In this document: in pieces, positions 1 to 10,400 of the stretch
Position numbering within the stretch: the first letter of the stretch is position 1
Layout: each line of letters begins with the position of its first letter
Source of the DNA: Solenopsis invicta
Lineage: Eukaryota; Arthropoda; Insecta; Hymenoptera; Formicidae
Assembly: GCF_016802725.1 (NCBI RefSeq)
Contig: NC_052666.1
Span: 4,000,501-4,064,500, forward strand
Reading direction: 5' to 3'
Length of the DNA: 64,000 bases
Program-made: the position numbers and the translations under genes
The notes under the pieces: model-generated
Told to the model about the DNA's origin: nothing
Databases searched by the model: none
The model's input: only the letters and a program-made list of their open reading frames with translations

Positions 1-502
1 GTGAACAATAATGAAAATGAAGTATTGTTTTTATAGCCTCAATATTCAAGTCATTTATCATTTATCTTAACACGAGAATTTTTCATAGTGAACAAAGTTG
101 CATTCCGAAATTTATTGCCAGTAAATAAAAACATCTATAATATATTTATAGGCTTATTTTCCACACCTAGTGTACAAAGCGCAACACTGCACTGATACAC
201 GATATATAATAAATACAATATATATACTTTTATAACTGAACAATTCTTGGTTTATTACAGATTCTAAGTTAGTGATTACAATACAACTTCTTTCATATTT
301 GATACCTCCAAAGCAAAAGGTCAAACAAAAAAGTCACTGGGACAAATAAATACTATAATAGAGCATCCATTGCTTTGTCAAGAGATAGTATGATAAAATG
401 TGTAACGGTTAGTATAATATATAAAATTTAACTAATATATAAAATTTTTATTTCAAAATTTACACATGGTATTTTAATTAAAATTTGATTTTATTATTAT
501 AG
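1..502. other. AT-rich noncoding flank
   Basis: No coding segment is supported here. The stretch is AT-rich and ends in a 3' splice site (AG at 501-502) leading into the gene A exon that follows, so it probably holds intron or 5' sequence of a decayed DNA transposon. Confidence 0.5.
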
Positions 503-838
503 ACTTCTGCTGATATTACAAAAATTCGTCAGGAAGCAAGCGTTAAAGCAAAAGAAATGCAAACATCTGTACAACCTTATATAATAGTTGTGGGATCAAT
601 TACAGACTTAAACAAATCATACGTCACGATTGATGAAGTTTTATATTCGACGGAATCTACGTTAGAGGCTTTAGATGTTTGCTTTAAAACGTTCCACGTA
701 TTAAACATAAATTACCCAGATGCTAGTAAGTATCTGTGGACTCTTATACAAAAAGGATTATACCAATTCTTTACACCGTGGGATATGTCATTTTCAAATA
801 TAGAACATGTATTAAAAAAGCTTACAAATACTGTCTAA
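503..838 (+). pseudogene. Gene A exon of two-gene DNA transposon, copy 1
   Basis: An open exon follows an AG at 501-502 and ends at a stop at 836-838. The encoded segment (about 111 residues) resembles two other places in this window: 56297-56559 on the plus strand and 62066-62380 on the minus strand. All three contain a hydrophobic strand, a short variable turn, then a helix ending in a motif like LFKAHYAF / CFKTFHVL and an aromatic tail before a stop. In all three, gene A lies directly upstream of the C2H2/transposase-like gene B in the same orientation. Function is unknown. No upstream exons were recognised in this copy, so it may be truncated. The family relationship comes from reading the three translations side by side, not from a search. 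Confidence 0.55.
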
Positions 839-1198
839 AGTAAGATACGCAGGAAAAGTTAATGTGAGTTATCATTTTTTCATTAAAAAAATTCTTTATA
901 TCGGACTTGATTATTTTGTTTTTTGTCTATTATATATAAGTACATTTAGATAATATAAGTTTACTTTATATTTTATAGTTTTGTTTATATATTTTATATA
1001 TGTGTCAAATATGCGTTTATATTATATGTACATGTTATATGATAAACGTGTAATTCGTAAAGCATGTAGTATATATTGAATATATATCAGTAATTCTATT
1101 GAATATATATTAAAAACAAATTTTTTTTAAACTTTGCTACGAAGATTATATATTATATTCAAAATACATACGTGATTAATAATAAACTTATATAAAAA
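839..1198. other. AT-rich spacer between gene A and gene B
   Basis: About 360 bases of AT-rich sequence with repeated TATAT tracts and no supported gene. The same A-to-B spacing of a few hundred bases occurs in the two other copies of this unit. Confidence 0.5.
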
Positions 1199-3074
1199 AT
1201 GTTTAATTGTATGTTTTGCAATAAGATCTCTCACTTCGAACATCTTAAATGCCATGTTAAACTCAAGCATATTGAACAATTACGTTCAGAAATTAAATGT
1301 AATTTTTTGAATTGCACGAAATCATATACTACTACTTATTCATTACTTCGACACATATGTACAGTCCATGATATTGAATCAGATAAACAATGTAAAACAA
1401 ATTCTGAAAAATTCCAATCAAACAAATCGATGATTGAAGCAACAACTTCTCAGGACGTAAATCTAGTAGACTATACTGCAAGTTTAAAACCTATAATAAA
1501 TAAAAGAGAAGACTATAACTATTCAAGAGAAGACTATTTCTCTTGAAAATTTCAGTTCTGAAATATTAAATATAACTGTATCTCTAATTACAAGATTATA
1601 TTATTTCGAAAATTTGAATAGGAAGAACGTTCATAAAATTATTAATGAAATTCTATATACTTATTTGTCAGACAGTTTTGAAATATTAGAAAAAAAATTT
1701 GGCAATATGAATAATGTATGTAATTATTTAAATATTATGAAAAACAGCTTTAAAAAATTTAAAACTGAGCATCAAACTTTAAAATTTTTATGTGATAGTC
1801 GTTGTTTAATAAAACCATCAAAAATAACAATTCATTCTTTTTTAATTCCAAAAAGGAAAAAATTAAAGAAACAATTGGTTGTGCAATATAAAACATTTAC
1901 TCTAATTACTATAAAACTTATTTTGAAAAAGTTTTTAGAATTGCCTAACATTTTCGCTAATATTGTAAAATATATTGACGAATGCAAAAATAATACTACA
2001 TTGTTAACTTCGATTTATCATGGCGAAATGTGGAACTTTACAGAATTACAAAAGAATGAATTTTGTTTACCAATTGCAATATTTTTTGATGATTTTGAAA
2101 TCAATAATCCGTTAAGATCGCATAAATCGATTCATAAATTAGGTGCAGTTTATTTAAGTCTACTTGGTTTACCTCCTGAATATAATAGCAATCTTGATAA
2201 TATTTTGCTTATGCAACTCCATAACTATCAAGATCACAAAAAATTGGGAAATAAAATCTTTTCACATGTTGTTGATCAGATAATTGACCTAAGTACTAAT
2301 GGAGTAACTATAAATGTCAATAAAGAGATAAGAATATTCTTTCGCTTAATGTTTATTGTTGGAGATAATTTAGGCCTAAACACAATTCTTGGTTTTTCAA
2401 AAGGATTTAATACTCAATATTATTGTCGAGTTTGTACAGTCACCAGAAAGGAGGCACAAAGTTTTGTTAATAAAAAAAAAGAATATATTAGAACAAAAGA
2501 CGATTATTTTAATTGTGTCATAAACTCTACATTTGGAATAAAAGAAGCATGCATTTTTAATACGATTCCTAATTTTCACATTTTAGAAAACTTATCTATG
2601 GTTCCAATGCATGATTTACTAGAGGACGTTTGTAGATATGATCTTTCTAAAATATTAAATAATTTTATCTATACGAAACAATTTTTCACTTTAGAAATTT
2701 TCAATGAAAGACTATTACACTGTATTAATTCATATCATGAGAATGTACCTCCACCGTTTAATTCTGAATCTATTAAAACCGAAAAAATTATTATAACAGC
2801 TTCTGAAATGTATTATTTGATCAACAATTTGTCAGTAATGATTGGTGATTTTGTCCCCCAAAAATACGTACATTGGCAATTGTTTTTGCTTCTAAAAAAT
2901 ATAGTATATATTTCATGTTCGCATGTCCTTACTTTTGAATGTATTGATTTATTTCATCTTGCTGTAACTAAATATTTATCTTTACATAAACAATTAATTA
3001 ATATAGCATTTAAACCTAAATATCATAATCTATTACATTATGCAAGAATTATGAAAAAATATGGACCACTAATG
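1199..3074 (+). pseudogene. Gene B (C2H2 + transposase-like), copy 1, 5' part
   Basis: The N-terminus has two zinc-finger-like pairs (CMFC...H...H and CNFLNC...H...H). A frame break near 1510-1550, beside a small tandem duplication, separates it from the body that runs open to 3074. The body carries family motifs shared with the intact copy at 59255-61687: a DDFE-NPL segment, a GDNLG segment, a YYCRVC segment and a LL-HYARIMKKYGP segment. The gene is cut at 3074 by the endogenous retrovirus; its C-terminal part resumes at 24045, across a 4-bp target duplication. The motif set resembles transposase domains of CACTA-like elements in animals, but that family assignment is inference. Confidence 0.7.
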
Positions 3075-3377
3075 TGTTACGTCCTGCGGAGTAACAATTC
3101 TTTTCTTTCGAAATCGATGCAGCCAAGCAACCGAAAAATTGCGAAAAGATGGCCTATCTTAATCGCGCGGATACGCTAAAATTGTCCGGTCGAGTCAATA
3201 CGGTTGGTCTACCCTTGACACGTGCCGATTTTGGGCGGAAGCAAGCGTTGAAACGCGGATGATTGACCTCACCGACTCGAAACACTTGTCGCGCAATTAA
3301 TAGGTAGGGCGTGGGCAATAATAAGAGACGGTACACCTGCGGATTAAAGTCCCATAGGAACCATAGGCAGAATCAGG

Positions 3378-3384
3378 TATAAAA
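3378..3384 (+). promoter_or_regulatory. LTR TATA box
   Basis: TATAAAA lies in an otherwise mixed-composition U3 and is followed by GGAAGG. Transcription would start about 25-30 bases downstream, just before a run of short CACTTAC direct repeats at 3408-3450. The same box is present in the 3' LTR near 21494. Confidence 0.7.
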
Positions 3385-3747
3385 GGAAGGAGCTTCGGAG
3401 CTCGCGAGCACTTACCCAGCACTTACCCAGCACTTACTCAGCACTTACTTACTTTCTTACAATCATTCACAGTCACTGACGGGCACATACCGCACCTTTT
3501 TTTCATTCTGATCAATCGCTCATTTTTCGCTTCGCGATTCACTCTAGTTCGATCCGGCGCACATTCCGTGACATTATATGTCCGAGTTTGTGACGTTCGG
3601 ATTCGTATTCATCGTACTTAAATTTGACGCGGCATTGTGAGATCCGAACACTCTGAGTGCCAACCGTCGACCAACCGTCCGCCGTTGTAAGCTGAATCCG
3701 CTCTGCCAACCACTAAATCGTTCGCACCTTCAAAACTTCACCCAACA

Positions 3748-3753
3748 GTAAGT
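3748..3753 (+). promoter_or_regulatory. Leader 5' splice site in R region
   Basis: GTAAGT preceded by AACA is a near-consensus donor, kept in both LTRs (3748 and 21864). It would close a noncoding leader exon that holds only a 20-codon upstream ORF starting at 3570. Candidate acceptors downstream sit at 4586 (LTR ORF), 12550 (env), 14634, 15553 and 16145. Confidence 0.6.
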
Positions 3754-3906
3754 CTCAGCCGTCCATTATTTTTATTTTTTTTTTATTTTTACTCTTCATA
3801 AGACTACCTTCTCTCTCTCATAAGATATTTGTTATATTTTTCAAAACACTCATATATTCAGTATTATTGCACTACCCTTCCTTTTCTCCCTCTATTACTC
3901 TCAGTC

Positions 3907-4400
3907 TCTTTATTTCCCGCAGGATACAGTCGAGCTCTTTCGATTGGGTCCGCGACTCTTTTATTTCCCGTAGGATACAATCGAGCTCTTTCGATTGGGT
4001 CCACGACTCTTTTTATTTCCCGCAGGATACAGTCGAGCTCTTTCGATTGGGTCCACGACTCTTTTTATTTCTCGTAGGATACAATCGAGCTCTTTCGATT
4101 GGGTCCACGACTCTTTTTATTTCCCGTAGGATACAATCGAGCTCTTTCGATTGGGTCCACGACTCTCTTTATTTCCCGCAGGATACAGTCGAGCTCTTTC
4201 GATTGGGTCCGCGACTCTTTTTATTTCCCGTAGGATACAATCGAGCTCTTTCGATTGGGTCCACGACTCTCTTTATTTCCCGCAGGATACAGTCGAGCTC
4301 TTTCGATTGGGTCCGCGACTCTTTTTATTTCCCGTAGGATACAATCGAGCTCTTTCGATTGGGTCCACGACTCTCTTTATTCCCTGCTGGATACAATCGA
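3907..4400 (+). repeat. 51-53 bp tandem array, 10 units, in 5' LTR
   Basis: Units share the core TCGAGCTCTTTCGATTGGGT, alternate between CGCAGGATACAGTC and CGTAGGATACAATC variants, and end with one degenerate unit near 4386. The unit is open in several frames, which yields spurious repetitive translations on both strands. The array lies between the leader donor and the LTR ORF acceptor, so it would be intronic in spliced RNA. Function is unknown; a protein-binding array like the insulator of Drosophila gypsy is one idea. Confidence 0.9.
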
Positions 4401-4587
4401 ACTCTCGTTCGATTGAATTCGCAGTTTTCTTTGCTTCCAGCGGAAACGAAGAATTCTGTTCCTTTTATTAATTCAAACCTTTTTTCTTTTGCTTTTCCTT
4501 TTTCTTCTTTCAAGAAGTTATAATATAAATTTTATTTCCCTTTATAAGAAAGAGAGAACGTAGCCTCAATTCTCAAATTCATTTTAG

Positions 4588-5222
4588 TGCGTAAGCGAGT
4601 CCCTGACCATAAAACTCGAAGAGCCATTAAGAACTGTCGGAATCGCCGAAATAAGAAGCTCCGGAGGCTTGGCGCATTGTTGTCGCTCTGCGGTAAATTA
4701 CGCAAACAGCGAGCAAAAATTTCTGTTTTGCCTAACGCTCTAATTAATTTGAGTACTTCCAACGAACCGACCGACTCATCTCCGCCAGTCTCAAATCCGT
4801 CCCCCGAATCACACTCTTTTTCCCCCTGTCGTTATCCTTCCCCCTCTTACTCTCCTGGATCTCATGTAGAACCAGATTTTAAACAACCATCAGGGTCACC
4901 GTCTTCTACCTTCGATCCTTTTGCAGAGCCCTTAGCATCTCCTCGGGATTCAACCTTTTCTCCTACAGATTTTCCTCCTACACCTTCCCCCGATTTTTTT
5001 TATCGTAATTCCGATTCACCTGTTCGAAGACCTCCGGAAGATCCATATTCCCCCGCGCTAGAGTTTCCCCAAGAAAACCCGCATTCCGATTCATTATTTA
5101 CTACCAAACAGGTAGGGAATATAGTAAATGAAAATATCGAAGCGAATCGAAGAGTACTCAATGAATTTGAAGAAATCTTCGACTCGCTCCAAAGCCTACC
5201 TGGATTACTAAAAATTCCTTGA
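4588..5222 (+). CDS. LTR-encoded basic / Pro-Ser-rich protein
   Basis: The frame is open for about 211 codons inside the LTR but has no in-frame ATG. It begins right after a 3' splice site (pyrimidine-rich tract, ATTTTAG, AG at 4586-4587). Splicing from the donor at 3748 would join a final A to TG and create the start codon. The protein has an Arg/Lys-rich N-terminus (residues ~2-45, with blocks such as KTRRAIKNCRNRRNKKLRR), a long Pro/Ser-rich middle (~60-165) and an acidic-hydrophobic tail with NEFEEIFDSLQSL. Basic plus Pro-rich plus acidic-hydrophobic is the layout of a nuclear regulator or RNA-binding transactivator, by analogy with LTR-overlapping regulators of complex retroviruses; function is inferred. 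The 3' LTR copy is frameshifted. Confidence 0.6.
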
Positions 5223-5793
5223 TCATAAAATACACCTACACATGCACACTTATAACCAACTAGAATTTAAGTTATAATTACAATTTTTTTGTTATTAAGA
5301 ACATAAGATTTTTCTTCTTTTTATTATACATGTTCTCTATTAACAAAAATGTCATTTGCAAATTAATAATTATTATTTTAGTCATCACCTATCATTGTAA
5401 TTGGTTATTTCTTTTATTATGTTAAAATAAATTGTAATTCTTAGTTTCAATCATTTTTCTTTACTTCAATCACCTCTAATTCCCGCTCCGATAAAATTGC
5501 ACTTAGTCCGATCCCGCGTAAAAGCGATTCGATTCGTTTACGCAAAATAAGGACTACACGAATGCAAGAGTCTGAATGAGAGTCATAGGTCGTCATTCTC
5601 GACACCTGACCTACATTCTGACTCACCTGACGCATTCGACTCGTCGCACTTGCCCGGAGACATGTGTGCGAGAGATTAGGCCTGTTCCGTCCTTCCTACC
5701 TCGCTCGAATTATTTCTCTAAGTCTCTACCTGCCAACCGACCCGAGAGACTTATTTCGAGAATTCTGGACGTAACAGACCATTTGAGAAATTT
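5223..5793 (+). other. LTR R/U5 remainder and leader
   Basis: Noncoding. It contains the polyadenylation hexamer at 5426, a T-rich stretch, the U5 end of the LTR (5776) and 17 bases of spacer before the primer-binding site. No gene is supported. Confidence 0.7.
5426..5431 (+). terminator. Polyadenylation signal in LTR (AATAAA)
   Basis: AATAAA with T-rich sequence about 20 bases downstream; the corresponding site in the 3' LTR is 23694-23699. It would place the R/U5 boundary near 5450. Confidence 0.55.
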
Positions 5794-5811
5794 TGGGGGC
5801 TCGTCCGGGAT
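5794..5811 (+). promoter_or_regulatory. Primer-binding site, tRNA-Pro type
   Basis: TGGGGGCTCGTCCGGGAT is the 18-base complement of the 3' end of animal tRNA-Pro, the site known from murine leukaemia-type retroviruses. It starts 17 bases after the LTR end rather than directly beside it. Confidence 0.85.
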
Positions 5812-5837
5812 GAAAAGTGCAATTTTTAAGAGCAGGA

Positions 5838-7406
5838 ATGACTACGAGGTCCGGATCAAATAAAGAAGAAATCGATAACATTTATAAATCTGCTGTTGAA
5901 AACCAGGGTATACCTGGACGTAAACCAGTCACGATTACACAGACATCAACTCCCACCAGATCCTTTAAAAAAATTCCTAGATTATTTGATCTTACTTTGC
6001 ATGATTCGGAGAGTTCGTTGGGAGGTGGCGACAAGACGCTAATACCTGGTTTCGACGACTCCGACGTTGCGGGAGACGATACAGTAAAAAGAATAGAGGG
6101 ACCCGAACTTATCGTTAAAACTAAACCACCCGGAATGGCTCACTCAAATCCGTTCGCTTCTTTGAAGTACGCGGTAGAAGCCGTCCCTTTCTTTGATGGA
6201 CAAAATATTCCGTTATCTTATTTTATTGAAGGATGCGAGGAAGCTAAGTCCATGCTACCCGCCGAGACGGAGCTTCAATTTGCTCGCATAATTAGAACAC
6301 GAATCGTCGGCGAAGCGCGCCGTACAATTCAGGATCAAAATTTCGATACCGTTGCTCAATTAACCGCATATTTAAAACAAGTATACGGGGCATCTAAGAC
6401 CGTATATCAATTGCAAGGGGAATTAGGGTGCATTTATCAAAAAAATGAAGAAGATGTAATTACTTATGCAAATAGAGTAAAATTCTTAGGAAAACAAATC
6501 TTAGAAGCATATAAAGCATGGGGAAATGGCCCACCCGATCATAATGTAAAAATATCACTGGAAAAAGACATGTGCAAATGTTTCATTAGAGGATTGAAAC
6601 CGGAAATTGAGCAAAGAATCGCGAGAGATTTAAATGTTCAAGAAACCGTATCCGATGCATTAAGAATAGAGCGCGAACTACGCTCAATGACCGACTTGCG
6701 ACAAGGCAAAGGTAGCGCTGCCGACCGAGAAACAATTATTAGTCGGCCGCGCGAAACGTGTCAAATTTGTTACAAGGAGGGACATTCAGCTTCAAAATGC
6801 AGAAAATTGACTCAGACAATTCAGCTGGGTCATATCGGATCCGATTTAGGAACTGAAATTTTAATATGTCAAATTTGCAAAAAACGTGGGCATGGTGCCG
6901 ACAAATGTCGGTTACGCGATCCTCAAACTCGACAGTCTGTCAGAATGATACGGGAAAATAACGTCATTTGTCAATTATGCTCTAAATCCGGGCATGACGC
7001 TAAGTCATGTAGAAATAATAAAATTAATATTCAAAATAAGCCCTCTCTAGTTTGCCAGTGGTGTGATCGGCTAGGGCATACGGCCAATAATTGTTGGAAA
7101 AAACAAAATGAGCAACGCGGCGAGGTGAACAAATTAAAAATCACCTGTCAAATTTGCAATAATTTCGGGCATATCGCAAAAAATTGTCGATCAAATCCAA
7201 AGGTAGATGCGGTACCTAAAGATTTGGTAGTTTGTCGATATTGCAAAGAGCAGGGGCACCTCCTCGAGAATTGCGAACTGCGAATTGCAAGCAACAATCG
7301 TAGAAAAGCAAACAATTCGGGAAACGCGGATGGACCCTCGACGTCGGGTGTGCAGCAGGGGTCCGGAAGGATCTCACACCCGTCGCCAGCCAAAGAAACC
7401 AAGTAA
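5838..7406 (+). CDS. gag: Gag polyprotein with six zinc knuckles
   Basis: The first ATG is at 5838; the frame is also open a little upstream. The protein is about 522 residues. The N-terminal part is variable, residues ~100-295 look like a retrotransposon capsid (FDGQN start, RTRIVGEA, FIRGLKPEI motifs), and residues ~305-480 carry six CCHC knuckles (C-X2-C-X4-H-X4-C: CQICYKEGHSASKC, CQICKKRGHGADKC, CQLCSKSGHDAKSC, CQWCDRLGHTANNC, CQICNNFGHIAKNC, CRYCKEQGHLLENC). Gypsy-type Gags usually have none to two. It should form the virus-like core and bind genomic RNA. Pol follows in the -1 frame, which is open across the Gag stop, so a -1 frameshift is likely, although I see no classic slippery heptamer. 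Confidence 0.93.
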   Translation: MTTRSGSNKEEIDNIYKSAVENQGIPGRKPVTITQTSTPTRSFKKIPRLFDLTLHDSESSLGGGDKTLIPGFDDSDVAGDDTVKRIEGPELIVKTKPPGMAHSNPFASLKYAVEAVPFFDGQNIPLSYFIEGCEEAKSMLPAETELQFARIIRTRIVGEARRTIQDQNFDTVAQLTAYLKQVYGASKTVYQLQGELGCIYQKNEEDVITYANRVKFLGKQILEAYKAWGNGPPDHNVKISLEKDMCKCFIRGLKPEIEQRIARDLNVQETVSDALRIERELRSMTDLRQGKGSAADRETIISRPRETCQICYKEGHSASKCRKLTQTIQLGHIGSDLGTEILICQICKKRGHGADKCRLRDPQTRQSVRMIRENNVICQLCSKSGHDAKSCRNNKINIQNKPSLVCQWCDRLGHTANNCWKKQNEQRGEVNKLKITCQICNNFGHIAKNCRSNPKVDAVPKDLVVCRYCKEQGHLLENCELRIASNNRRKANNSGNADGPSTSGVQQGSGRISHPSPAKETK

Positions 7407-7414
7407 ATAAGCAT

Positions 7415-10400
7415 GTGTTGACCGCCCGCCAAGTAACCATAAATCTTGACAAGCATAGTCGCGTGCCTACCGTTCAGGTAAATTTTTGTGAAACGATTCC
7501 GCAAACTACCTTTTTATTGGATACTGGGTCAGGACCGAATATAATTAAAGAACATTTTATACCCACGGACATAGTTATCAATTACAATAATATTTTGAAG
7601 TTAAGCGGAATAAACGAATACCCGGTTTATACTCTCGGAGAAATCGTTCTTCCTCTTTTCGGGAAAGAAGTAACATTCCATATCGTGTCAAGTAATTTTC
7701 CTATATCACAATCCGGTATATTAGGTAACGATTTCTTTCAACAAACATTTTCCAAAATCGACTATGCTAATGGTTATTTAAACGTAGCAGGCACTAACGT
7801 TCCTTTCTTTTCTCCAGAAATTATTACCGCAGCTCCACGATCCGAATCATTATTTTATGTGAGAGTAGGGAACCCTGATATAAAAATCGGGTACATACCT
7901 AAATTAAAAATTGCCCATGGAATTTATTCAAAGGAAACTATAGCAGAAAACGTTGACGGAAAAGCCTACCTGAATGTTATAAGTACTTTGGATGAGGAAG
8001 TAGAAGTTCAAGTACCGACTCTGTATCTCAAGCCTTTGAATGATATACTCGACGATCACGAGGATAAAACCGAGATGCCAAATGAACTAGAAGAAATTAT
8101 GGAAATAAAATGCAAGACTAACAAAGAAGAAGTAAACGAAAAAATTAATAATGAAGGTGGAAATAATACACATTACGAGAAGGTAAATTTAATTGATGGA
8201 AAAATTGAGAAATTAAGTAATCAAATAAAAATGAAAAATCTCGAAGAAAAGGAAAATAGAAGAATGAATATAAAGAAAAATCAATTTAAAAATGAGGCAA
8301 AAATAAAAGAGAAAACTGAAGATAAAATCTTAAAGGAAAATGAAGAATTGAATAACAATTTTAATTTCAAAAATCCAGATCTCCAAAACTTTGGAGGAAG
8401 AGGCTTCCAAATCTCTCCTGAATTGCCCAGAGATTCAAAAATTCAAGAAAACGGAAATCACCAAACCTGCCTTGGATTGTCCAGTAATCTTAAAATTCTT
8501 AGGGAGAGAGAATTCCCAATTCCTCCTAAATTATCTAGCGATTCACAAATCCAAACGGAGGGAAGCTACCAAACTTCTAATGGATTATCCAAGAATCTAA
8601 AAATTATTAGTGAGGGATGTTTCCAAACCCCTCCCTCAGAGCACTTCATTCCTGCCGATCGTGAAGAGGGAAGTTACCAAACCTCGTCAAGCGATGCGGT
8701 TTTTATTTTAAGGGAACCGAAGGAAAAGAGTTCCTCTATTTCCCAAGAAAAAATAAAATCTCTTAGAAACAAAACGGTCATAAGAAACGATGACATCTCT
8801 CATTCAATTACAAAAATACCTTCAAAAGAGAACAGAACCGAGACCCCCGAAATAAGTAAGTTATATTATTCTAAAGAGAATGAATCTCTTGCAGAAAATG
8901 TTGGCCCAACTCAACAAATGAGTGAAAATTTTAAAAGTAAACAAATTCAAACAGAAGAAGAGAAGCGAGATTTGCAAAATAAAATACCTCGCGAATGTTT
9001 TCAAATTTCTGAAAATTTGGAGCAGAATAGGCTCGCAGAAATTATGGAGTTATTACGTCTCGATCATTTAAATATCCAAGAAAGAGATAACGTAATAAAT
9101 CTTATATCCGGCAGCCAGGATAGATTCCATATACCCGGAGAAAAATTAACAGCGACTCACGTGTTGCAACATCAAATACCGACAACAGACGACCGACCCA
9201 TCAATACTAGACAATATCGATTTCCTCAAATTCATAAAGAAGAAATAAATAAACAAGTTGAAGAATTGTTAGATGGAGGCGTAGTAAAATTATCTCAGTC
9301 ACCTTACAATACGCCCATATGGATAGTGCCTAAGAAGGAAGATTCAAAGGGACACAAACGCTGGAGAATGGTTTTGGATTTCCGCGCTTTAAATGAAAAA
9401 ACCATTGGCGACGCTTATCCATTACCTAACATTGTTGACATCCTGGATCAATTAGGAGGAGCGGAATATTTCTCCGTATGCGATCTAGCTTCTGGTTTCC
9501 ATCAAATAAAAATGGCCCCCGCCGATGGTCACAAAACGGCATTTACTACTCCCTTCGGGCATTATGAATTCGAACGAATGCCATTCGGATTAAAAAATGC
9601 ACCTGCGACTTTCCAACGTTTAATGGATTTAGTATTGTCCGGATTGCAAGGCAAGGAATTATTCGTCTATATGGACGATATAGTTATTTATGCTACTTCA
9701 CTGGAAGAGCATGAAAGAAAATATAATTTATTAATGGATCGACTCCGCAAAGCAAATTTAAAATTACAACCTGATAAATGTGAATTTCTGAAGACTGAAG
9801 TGACATACCTTGGGCATATAATAGGTAGAAACGGTGTTAAGCCCGATCCGAAAAAATTAGAAGCCGTAAGACAATTTCCTCGACCAAAAACTCCGAAAAA
9901 TATTAAACAGTTTCTTGGACTAGCGGGATATTACAGGCGATTTATACCAAATTTTTCTGCACTAGCCAAACCACTGTCTAACTTGCTAAAAAACGACGTT
10001 CGCTTCGAATGGGCATCCGCTCAAGAGGATTCTTTCGAAGCATTGAAAGAGAAATTATGCGAAGAACCAGTATTGCAATATCCTGATTTTTCTAAACCAT
10101 TTATTTTGACTACCGACGCATCTGGAATAGCCGTGGGAGGCATTTTGTCACAAGGAGAAATAAATAAAGATCGACCAGTAGCATACGCATCTCGAACACT
10201 AACCGATAATGAAATAAAATATGACACCTACGAAAAGGAAGCATTAGCAATAATATACTGCGTCAAACATTTTCGTCCATACTTATACGGACGCAAATTT
10301 ACGCTAGTCACAGACCATAAACCCCTACTCTGGTTCAAAAATGCACAAGATGCCAACATGCGTATACTTCGCTGGAGACTTAAATTAGCAGAATACGATT

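Larger units (their letters stand above)
3075..5776 (+). repeat. 5' LTR (2,702 bp)
   Basis: A TATA box at 3378 implies a short U3 (about 330 bp). The AATAAA at 5426 in the copy, matched at 23694 in the 3' LTR, implies an R region near 2 kb. R contains the leader exon, a splice donor, a ten-unit tandem array and an intact ORF. Such a long R is unusual. The 3' LTR is 150 bp longer because its array has three more units. Confidence 0.93.

Noticed and set aside
3907..4400. Direct repeats suggesting a CRISPR array
   Set aside because: Units are contiguous tandem copies without unique spacers, in a eukaryotic LTR.
3829..4513. Several repetitive ORFs on both strands over the LTR array, and the same at 21947-22782
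   Set aside because: They are translations of the 51-53 bp tandem unit, change length with unit number, and exist in several frames at once. They are not proteins.
4588..5222. LTR ORF as a chance open frame
   Set aside because: Chance is less likely because the splice acceptor, the in-frame junction start, the Arg-rich start and the low-complexity but ordered composition all agree. It is kept as a moderate-confidence gene instead.
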